Shown in pieces: positions 55,435 to 64,000 of a DNA stretch of 64,000 nt (its first letter is position 1; each line of letters starts with the position of its first letter). This DNA is from Aspidapion aeneum. Its lineage: Eukaryota > Arthropoda > Insecta > Coleoptera > Brentidae. A program made the position numbers and the translations under genes. The notes beneath the pieces were generated by a model, which worked only from the letters and a program-made list of their open reading frames with translations, was not told the DNA's origin and made no database searches. The stretch is from assembly GCA_963576565.1 (NCBI GenBank), contig OY755042.1, forward strand, positions 94,792,185-94,856,184, read 5' to 3'.

Positions 55435-55509
55435 ATGTGGCACCACAGACAAAAAGGGGACGGAGGACGCCGGGAAACTTCAAGTGGACGTAGGAAAAGG
55501 CTTCGGTAA
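55435..55509 (+). CDS. mlpt: fourth ORF of the mlpt/tal/pri transcript (24 aa, basic)
   Basis: ATG to TAA gives a 24-residue peptide starting MWHHRQKGDGG and ending SSGRRKRLR, with nine Arg/Lys and no LDPTGxY motif. A fourth, unrelated small ORF at this position is known for beetle mille-pattes, so position and size agree with that gene model. It starts 22 nt after the stop of peptide 3, in another frame. Directly upstream and in frame is RVDPTE, which resembles a decayed motif. The stop lies inside CGGTAAGT, a good splice donor (GT at 55506-55507). If that donor is used, this ORF would continue into a downstream exon that I cannot place. Confidence 0.68.
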   Translation: MWHHRQKGDGGRRETSSGRRKRLR

Positions 55510-55511
55510 GT
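55506..55511 (+). promoter_or_regulatory. candidate splice donor at the end of the micropeptide exon
   Basis: CG|GTAAGT matches the 5' splice consensus. The high-GC coding-like composition ends here and AT-rich sequence begins, which is compatible with an exon end. It is unproven; the Drosophila homologue is intronless. Confidence 0.35.
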
Positions 55512-55662
55512 TAAAAAAAATTTACAGCGTGTTTTTTTTAAATTAAATTAGAAGTTCTACTTAATTTTTAAAATTAAAAAAAAACTTAATTTACCATTAA
55601 ACGATTCGAAATAAGTAAGAAAGTCAACGGAAACTTAAGAATCTAGTTCCCAACTGCTTTAA

Positions 55663-55668
55663 AATAAA
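55663..55668 (+). terminator. candidate polyadenylation signal
   Basis: AATAAA about 155 bp after the fourth ORF. The motif is common by chance in this AT-rich DNA. Confidence 0.2.
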
Positions 55669-57475
55669 ATTTAATCACAAACGGTCGGTTATTTAATATA
55701 AGTTAATACAAATTTTTAATTAATTTAATTTAAGGATAGGTATCTCAAAAGATTTTGCTACCTATATTAAACAATATTTTGTCATTTAGTTGTAAGTAAT
55801 CATTATAAATAATTTAATATTGTTAAACAATACAAAATTCATCGACTAAAATTTTATAAAAATCGGTTCAATAGATTTAAAGCTTTAGCGATGTTGAGAG
55901 AGTACGGGTTTAATTTAAATGATGCACCAAACTTTGAGGTAGGTGGTAGGAAATGTCAAAGGTAGGACTTTTTTCCTATTACATATCAAACTTATTTTTT
56001 TAGATACGGGGTATCAAAATTATTATTATTTTATTTTTTGTTATAACTTCCTTAAATTTTCAGAAATTTTGTGTGCACATCCATTACAATAAATAATTGG
56101 GTGTTAAAAATATTTAAAAAAAATTAAAATAATGAAATTTAATATAAAAAATCTGTTCTTTATTTCAACAAATGCATTTTTTTTTAATTAATTCTGTGGC
56201 TAATATTATTAATTTCTGTAATTATTAATAAACAAGAACATTTTCACATTTTTTTAAAATAAATTTAATAGCTCATACAAAAATTATTTTTTTTAAAAAT
56301 TGATAAATTTATACCTATTGCAAAGGTTATTTGACAACATTGTAAGTATCTCCTTATCCTATTATTTTTTTGAAAAAAACCATAGAATATTTTTCAAAAT
56401 CGCTCTGCTAGACATCCTGACAATCTTGTGTCAAAAATGTCATCAAAATCGCATTGCTAGACACCCTGACAATCTTATGTCAAAATTTTACTTAAACGTA
56501 TTCATTATATAATAAGTGTAATCTTTAAAAAAAATCAGTTTTAATACCTTTTAGATTAGACTTCAAGAGTGTATAACTAATGCCTTGAGGTACTCCCTTT
56601 AAAACTATTCCGTGATTTAGATCCTGTCGTATTCTAGCAATTTTCTTGTTTTTCAAGCAAAATACACTTTATAAAATTAATGAACCTAATTTATTCCTAA
56701 ACATATGTTTCTTGTGCATTTTGCTGCTATTTTTATTTCAATATAAAAGTTCAAGGTTCCCATTTTAATGTATTTTTATTATTTATTTATACAAATTATT
56801 ATGTAATTTACATTTTGTGATTTTTTAAAGCGTGAACGTTTCTTCTTTTTATTCTATGAATGTAGGTACTCTGTAAGTATTTTATGACTCTTTTTTAATA
56901 GTTTTTATCAGAATTTTTATTTACCTTTTTCACGTATAAATATCTATGGTCCTCTCAAAAGATCGATATTTTTACGCTTTTCACTAACTACTAAAAATGT
57001 TTCCTACTATTAAAATCTTTTTAAATTACATTACCATAGAGACATTACCAAGTTTATTTCGACAGATCATCCTGATTGGATAGGTAAATCTCCAATATAC
57101 TGGATAGAATTGGATCGGGTCACTCCGATCCGCCTTAATAAGCTTATTATCTAACTGCCAAACATGAATATGACTCAGTATATTACTAAATTCAAATTTT
57201 AATCCTGTGATATCATAAACGGTCAATATTAAGGATTAGGATTTCAAACGGCCAATGTTTTGTTCCCTGTTAAATCTTCAAAACAAACGTAATAAATATC
57301 AATCTGAAAAATGTTTAGATTAAAACAAAGGTTATTCACACCTAGATCTAACACCTACAATCCAACCTCTTGAAACTCGTTCATTTGTCGCTTCAAAGCC
57401 ACTAAATAATTTTCAATCACGTGACGATCAGTAATTTTTTTAAATAAACGGATCACGTGACATACCTTCTCAAGC
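55669..57475. other. AT-rich stretch downstream of mlpt
   Basis: No gene recognised. A short tandem echo occurs near 56408-56480 (gctagacatcctgacaatct / gctagacaccctgacaatct). It could be intron or 3' UTR of the micropeptide gene. Confidence 0.4.
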
Positions 57476-60400
57476 GAGTCGAGAGTAGCTTCGTGATATT
57501 TGCTCATCTTCGTGTGGCTAAAAGCCAGAACAAACACTGCTCTGTTGGATTTAATTTCTAAAAAGAGTAAAATGACATCCCACACTAATTTCAACACTTA
57601 TATTCACTCTTTCTTTCGTTAAGGAATTTTCTCATTAAGACTTGTGGCGATTATGTTTTTTTTTTAGATAATTAAGCATACTGAAAGAAAAATATTTTAA
57701 ATTTATTAATTAATAATGGGTGCTCTTCATCTCCACCAGCTACATTTTGTTTATATTCTGCAAATTTCAACTGTTATCTGTCATTTATCATCTGTCCTCT
57801 ATCAACTGTCTATTGTCAAATCTCATCTATCAATTGTCACCAGTTTTTATTTTCTAGTTCACTGCTAAAATTTGACTTGAGCCCTTTGAGCAGCAAGCAA
57901 CTTATTAAAAATTGCAACTGATCTGATGTCTTCTTCTTATATGGCGAGTGAATCGATAAAATCAAAAATGTTCAATCAAGGAATCCAATCACACATTAAT
58001 ATTGCGTTTGTTGAGCATACAGACGCTTATTCTGATCATTCTTAGCCTTATTAAATGCCAGCCTTAATTAATTTTAATCATTGCATTTGTAAGCTTAATC
58101 AGTGGAGTCTGTTTTATCAGAAATTGCATTATGAGTAATGTGTGTATCAAGATTATCTTTAGACTCTAATAAGGTATTGACTTCTTAGCGTTTGAAAGTT
58201 AAAAAGTATTTATTTATAAGATCATAACACAATTTCATTCACAGCACATTACCTGATTCAAAATTATTTTTTAGTTGTCGAGAGAAAGCAACAACTCACC
58301 TCTTGAAACTACCCTTGTTGTTGATGTTAATGATGTTGAATCCTTTAGATATTGGTTGTCCTTTATTATTCCTAAGTTAGTAAGATGGTAGACTATACTT
58401 TCTTTCAACTACAGCAAGGCTGATCTCACCAAGACTTTCTAAACTGTAATACCATATGTGCGGCAAAATATTACCGAAAGTATCTTCAACCATATCTGTG
58501 TTAATTTAAGTGACAGAGAGTTTGAATGCTCAAATAAACTAGGCACAGTCATTTATAAATTTGGCAAGCGAGCCGGGCACTATATCTCTAAGGTCTTCTA
58601 GATGGTCTAGGCGTCTACTTCACTTCTCATTTTGGCTACAGCTGCCTTGAGATACTGCAGCTTTTTAATCCTACTTATGTTCGCTCTGCTAGCTTTAACA
58701 CGGTTGTATCTATTGAGTATGTGAGATTTGACCAGGATCATTGGGATATTACCTCCTTATTGTCAATCTATAGGTTTTCCTTCTTTAACAACATCTACTA
58801 TGGGTAGTCTATCGGCCACCTCATTACCTCATTCTCTGTCTTGCTCATCTTACTCTTTTTAAAGCTTTTGCACCTTTTTGATTAGGGTTATGCTGTCATG
58901 GATTTCTAAAGCAAATTGGTTATGATTGAGATTGGTGTAACTACCACCGTAAAGATTATCTTTGAACTACCGTGCTTCTATTAAGATGGCAATTTGTCTG
59001 CTTACCAACTGAACCGTGTAAATTGTTCCAATTCTAACATAATCTCGATATACATATAGGTAAAGTAGAGTTCAATGTAAACCAGCATTAAAATCTGTAT
59101 TTTGCTCGCAACAAAAATCTGATTCCAACCAGGGTCATATCTGATTACCGTGTATTAAAAATACCCCGCAAAATAATAATCTGAGGCTTGGGTGTAGCCC
59201 AAGAAGTATTCAATCGCCTTACAGCCTATTTTCAAGGCGGAGCTAGTTGGCTGCTGGGATGCAATGAGGTTCAAAAATTTGCTTTAATTGACGGTATTTA
59301 AGTATTAATTAAGGCAATGAATGTTAACAAAATTAATATTAATGTCAAAATCATTGAAGCACGTGATAAATGGACGGAAATCTTTATAAATGGTAAAAAA
59401 AATGGAAAAGGAAATATATAAAATAAATTTAAATATTAGCTAAGATATCGTCTGCGTAATCTCGCTTATTTGTTTTGGATAGCTAGAATTCCTGAATAAA
59501 GGCGATCAAGCGTCACTAGCATTAACAGAGCAACCAAAATAAATTATAGAAATAACTTAAACCTAACTTTAAAACCAATAAAAAGTGTGACTAAGAAAAA
59601 CATAAAAAACAATAAAATAAATTATGGTTCCTAAGCTGCTAATGATGTAAGATGATCAAAACAAACACAAAACATTTCCAAATTCATATGTATATCGAAG
59701 GAAGGTCAAGGCACGCAAATCAGATGGACACGGGTATTTATAAAACAGTGTCCAAATTTTTCTGACAAGGTCATCAACTATTGTTGGGTCTGCAGATATT
59801 TTAAAATTATAATAGACAAAATGAGTCTTGATCTAGGAACTGCAATCAACCAAGGTTAGTATGCTAGATTTTAAATAAAAAATTCTGGAATTTACACTGA
59901 CTGCGCAATATGACGAAAAATTACATTAAACTAATTGAGGGATTTAATCCTTTTATTCCGGATTTATTTTATAATGGATTTTTTGAAATTTGGTGTACCT
60001 AAGTAAAAAACTATAAAAATAATCCAATTGTAGAATAAATTTTTATTAAATATGAGGATCCCTTTTTAGAAAATTATGTAAAGGCAATGTACTTAGCTGC
60101 TTTTTAACTATCTTGGTGCGTCTCTAAATGAAAAAACTGGAGTAGTAAGCAAAGAAAGTAAATACCAAGAAATAAAAATTATTTGCCAACAAAAAGTTTA
60201 AGGAATGTATGGAAATTAAAAATGATACAGTTTTCTTCTATTACCCTCGGCAGAATAACCTTTAGTACTGGAACAAGTTAGGATTTGCAGATCCGATGGA
60301 TAACGTGCCGACGGAATAACTTTAATACCGTGGAAAGTTGGAAAACAAATGTTATCGGATGAAACCTGCTCACACAAATTGACCAAATCTTATATAACAA

Positions 60401-61082
60401 AAACATCAAAATCAACTAGTGGAGCTGTTTCTCTTGCAGTATACTCTTGATCCTTGGGGTGATGAGGCTAAAAACTGATTTCTGAGATCTCAAGTAAAAT
60501 CTCATCATTCTTTAATATCATCACTCAGAGGGTCAGTTTGGCAATTTAACGAGGTAATGCGGCCTCAGTGTGGGATACCTTTCCTGAGGACTCCGGGTTG
60601 GATGACATTTTTGTTTAATTTTGGGGTCTTGTTTGGGTTTTTTAAATTTTAGTTTAATTTATCTTATTTTAGTGTTTCTTGATAATATTATAGGACTTTT
60701 ATTCGATAACAATTATACAAAATTGTCTTAATAAACTTACTTCCTACATGCATCTCAAAACATATTTGATCCACTTTGGTAAATAGATTTAAATCGCGCC
60801 TCTTCTTATACATATATCGTCTTTTTTTCGCCACGGCATCTTGTTGGCAATTAATATTTTAATGGTTGGAATCCATGGCAAAAACCAGTCCTGTCTTTAG
60901 AAGAATTTTAATTTATGCTTCAACCTAGGCTCTATAATCTGACGTAGTTTACAAGATTTTGCTTTCTATTTTTATTATAGCCGCGCAACATATATTTTTT
61001 ACGTGTTTGGTCACGAATAGCATCTTGAATTTCTACAAATTTGACTGTTTCAACTGATTTATCGTTTCCACATTACTCTTCG
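57476..61082. other. long interval without recognised gene
   Basis: A minus-strand ORF ends at 57355 and contains splice-like borders (see findings). A run of related phrases (ctgttatctgtcatttatca, ctgtcctctatcaactgtct) lies at 57770-57835. Nothing else is supported, and no TIR pair or target duplication was seen. Confidence 0.4.
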
Positions 61083-61470
61083 CTACAGAAATAATAAATT
61101 TCTAATAACTTCTTTCGACGTGGCTGTCTTTGATATTCTCATTACCACCATCTCTTTGAAGTCTATTAGTTCTGCTTCCTCCCACGCATGTATTTTTTTG
61201 GTGGTGAACAGTATTTTGCTATGTAGGATTTTGGTAAGAATGTCTTCTCTTCCTAGACCATTATTGGTTATCATCGCTTTCAGACGCATCGACCTGTTGA
61301 ATTTCCACATTGTCAATGACGATCACATTAAATCTTATATCAGTGTTAATAGTCTGTTTTTGTTTTTCTTTGAGCTGACCTTCAAGCCCTTATACCATGA
61401 ATTCCTGATGATAGGAATCTTCAGCAACTGCTTCATCATCGGCAAATTTAAGACTGGACCGAGCTTTCTT
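61083..61470 (-). pseudogene. LINE reverse transcriptase relic (palm/thumb)
   Basis: On the minus strand one frame reads KFADDEAVAEDSYHQ, then a stop, and further on TINTDIRFNVIVIDNVEIQQ VDA. A second frame continues MITNNGLGREDILTKILHSK and ILFTTKKI. The catalytic ADD pair followed by a thumb with VDxFKYLGxxIT(N)DGR-type sequence is the usual order in RTE/R4-like LINEs. Here the YLGS part is deleted at the frameshift. The N- and C-terminal parts are gone. The assignment to a clade is weak. Confidence 0.5.
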
Positions 61471-63479
61471 TTGATTAATAGATCCTTCTATTATTTGCAC
61501 ACTAGACATGCATTAAGAAGTACGGAAGTTACTTTAGCTAGAACTCTAGGATACCTCTTGTTTTCAATTTGTATTTATAAGTGTAAGTTTACTCAAGTCT
61601 TAAGAAATGCTGTACACCTAAGAGGTCACAAATATGTGGCATATTATGAGGTTATAAATTGTCGAGAACAATTGATTATTATTATTAAAAAATTACCATT
61701 CTTTGACAGTTGTTGATTGCACCGAAATTTATTTACCATTTCGGCTACGTTTAAATACTGAAAGTTACAATACAAGTCCCATCCTCAACTTTTCTTTTAA
61801 CTGCAAGTGGAGGTCGTTTGGTGAAAAAAAGGAATAATTTAAAAACTCGTCGGCTTTTAAAATACTTTTGGCCATTTAATTTGAATATCGCGGAATGAAA
61901 AGTAAAATAATAAAAAAAGTATTGTAAATACTAGAATTGCTAAACATCGTCATAAGAAACAAAAAAATCATCCAAGATCTTGATAAAAATTATTAGAAAC
62001 CGGACATTATCAAAAACGGTATTCATCCAAACAAGACATGAGCAAAATCATGCAAAACTGGACCTTCGAAAACCAAAGAACACAGAAATTGGTTCGGATG
62101 CGATACTCTACGGGTTCCGCAGCTATCCGTTCCACGTAGAGTTTTTATTTTAATCCCTACATACATTTCACGTTCGAGTATCGCGAACGAGTACCACCAA
62201 TTGCACGGGCACTCATTATGCAACGCACATAGTTACCAAAATAATCATCGCACTGAACTTGACAAGAGCATGAAAGTACATTGACATTGCTGCTGTTGGC
62301 AGCAGGCTGTGACGTAAAGTTCGCAAAATGCAATAAAAAATTATCGCTTTCTTTAATCACATTTTTTTGTTTTTTTTCTTAGTTCCCTCGTCAAGGGAAG
62401 TACCTATTGTAGGTCTCCATGCAAAAATGACATTTTTGAATTTTCAAAAGTTCGTTTGGATCCAGCATTTTAATGATAGGTTGTTGAAGCTACAACCCGA
62501 GAATACCATTCTCGGTTTTTTCAGAAAAGTTATGAAGAAAAGTTTTTCACAGAATGGCCGCCAATTTAGCTAGTTTTTTGGAAATATCTCGAAAAGAAAG
62601 ATTTTTAAGAAAAAACATCAAGAGTAATAAATTAAAGAAGATAAAATAATCCATCAAACGGCTTATAAACTTGCCAATTTAGGATTGTCAGTGGCGGAGT
62701 ATTGTTTTTTTTTTAAATTTACAGAAATTTTAAGAAAATATAATAATGTAGGTTTTTAGCGAACATTAAAGCCGCTCTTTTTATTCAAATAAATTGGCGG
62801 TTATATTCTGGAAAAACTCGGAGTTGACTAAAAAACTATAGGCTTTTAAGAATAAGACCCTGTATATTATTTAAAATAACTTTTTTATTAGACAGTCAAA
62901 AAAATTAAGAGGGGTAACCAAAGAACGCGCTGATACTTTTATTGTATTAGTTGTTTATTTTTAAATATATTATTATTTTTATAGGCATGTTAATAAAAAA
63001 TCCTATAATCTTTCTAGATAAAGAAGTAATCCTTTGTTGCTAAGTCTAAAATATTTCGCCAAAGGTTATTGCCTCCACGCGGTGTATCTATCTACTTGAC
63101 TAAATGTTGCTCGATTACACATCAGACATCAAAAAGTTTTTTAAGAAGATTTGAAACATCATAGTGATGAAAAACTATGAATAAAAACTTGTCTGGGCTA
63201 GGGAACAGATCATCGCGCTCTGCTTGGTTTTTTATCGCTTTCTTGTCGTACTCAATTTGTTTGGAATTCATTTTATCTGTAGGGTGAGCTGTCGATTGAA
63301 ATTGTAATATTTTTTGTTTAAATATTTAGGTTGTATCAATAAAAACTGTACCTACAAGATGGTTGATCTTAGTTCATCTTTAATTGTAAGTAACTTAAGA
63401 TACAAATTTAAATGAAAATGAAGCCCAGCCTCAGAAAGATAGATAAGGAATAGTGAATGAATAAATAAATGAATCTACC
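61471..63479. other. stretch without recognised gene
   Basis: AT-rich; a lone aagaccctgtatatta motif near 62864. No supported gene or complete element. Confidence 0.4.
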
Positions 63480-63905
63480 TATCTATCTATTTAGCCTTCT
63501 TCGATCCATCTCTGAACATAGGCCTCCCCAATATCTTCCACTCTTATCTGTCTGCCGCCAAGTTCATCTATCTAGTTCCCTCATGTTTCTTCAAATCGTC
63601 CGCCCACCTCATTTGGGTTCCTCCCCTACTTATTTTATTTTCTGAAGGTGTCCAGTTTACAATATATTTGTTCCATCGATTGTTTTTCTGTCTGATATTA
63701 TGACTGAAAAATTTTCATTTTAATTTTGCTACTTTTCTTCGGTCATCCCTTAATTTTGTATTGTTTCTTAGATTTATATGTAACATTTGTCTTTCCATTG
63801 ATCTTTGGGCATTTGTTGCCTTATCTATGTCCGATTTTACTGAACGTTGCCCAGGCCAATCTCACTCGTGTCTTAATTTCAACTCTTTGGTTTCTTTTTT
63901 TAGTT
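63480..63905 (-). pseudogene. RTE-type LINE ORF2 C-terminal fragment, second copy
   Basis: On the minus strand it reads MERQMLHINLRNN, NIRQKNNRWNKYIVNWTPSE, MRWADDLKKHEGTR and REWKILGRPMFRD, with stops at several positions. The sequence is clearly homologous to 45365-45720 (shared ccccaatatcttccac, ggtgtccagtttacaat), and in both copies the 3' end runs into ATCT-type simple repeat. Only the last part of the gene is present before the window ends its similarity. Confidence 0.8.
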
Positions 63906-64000
63906 TATTAATTTATTTGTTACAGTATCACTAAGTAAACTAAATTACCTAACCATTTGTAATTTCTTTCAAATCTATATTTTATTTTTATTATGTTTAA

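Noticed and set aside
55304..55546. + strand ORF of 80 codons overlapping micropeptides 3 and 4
   Set aside because: Starts at a non-ATG codon and lies in another frame from the LDPTGxY peptides; composition follows from the overlapping real ORFs.
58550..58960. Possible RNase H or LINE fragment on the minus strand (NEVADRLP-like phrase)
   Set aside because: Only one short phrase resembles RNase H; frames are broken on both sides and no other block in family order is visible.
1..64000. CRISPR arrays, operons, rRNA, riboswitches, LTR retroelements
   Set aside because: No regularly spaced direct repeats with unique spacers, no rRNA-like block and no paired long terminal repeats were seen; the DNA is eukaryotic in character.

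Overview
The window looks like AT-rich intergenic DNA from an arthropod nuclear genome, most probably an insect and plausibly a beetle. The evidence is the many hAT, Tc1/mariner/pogo-like and non-LTR elements with insect-type ends (8-bp or TA target duplications, ACACCCTGTATA-type termini), the lack of operons or ribosome binding sites, and one insect developmental gene. I see no long intact host protein gene, rRNA, CRISPR array or prokaryotic feature.

The most important content is small. On the + strand at 55114-55509 there are four consecutive short ORFs. The first three encode MFGLDPTGLY, MAFDNGKLDPTGQY and MVVVMGKGLDPTGLY, each ending in the LDPTGxY motif that defines the tarsal-less / polished-rice / mille-pattes (tal/pri/mlpt) micropeptides; the fourth encodes a basic 24-residue peptide. 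Every ATG between the likely transcription start (about 55085) and 55509 is one of the four starts or an in-frame Met, and a GC-rich promoter-like block with CCAAT and TATA-like boxes lies just upstream. I read this as the arthropod polycistronic mlpt/tal/pri locus. In known systems its peptides act with the ubiquitin ligase Ubr3 to convert Shavenbaby from repressor to activator.

Layout. 1-12.9 kb: a hAT deletion derivative with a perfect 8-bp duplication, a broken RNase H-type LINE, TA-flanked MITEs and a hAT transposase N-terminal relic. 12.9-13.7 kb: 140 units of GAACTT. 13.7-21.2 kb: inverted-repeat elements, family B (short hairpin at one or both ends) and the most complete family A element (142-bp minisatellite plus a 380-bp hairpin). 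21.2-25.1 kb: a 3.9-kb Foldback-like element whose arms are arrays of a 129-bp, G-quadruplex-prone monomer. 26.2-34 kb: a non-autonomous hAT, another family B copy, inverted-repeat elements with tRNA-like sequences in their arms, a LINE 3' end and nested inverted repeats. 34.7-38.9 kb: family A split by a 2.9-kb 5'-truncated LINE. 40.6-46.6 kb: densely nested pogo-like, hAT, mariner, family B, LINE and RTE-type remnants. 48.7-52.8 kb: three TIR elements, one of them inside another family A copy that also holds a hAT MITE. 54.9-55.5 kb: mlpt. 56-64 kb: mostly featureless AT-rich DNA with two LINE fragments.

The transposon genes are all truncated or frameshifted. The elements share a nesting history that gives a relative order of insertion, which is reported below. 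Element boundaries rest on visible target duplications and inverted repeats; superfamily names beyond that are inference from motifs.
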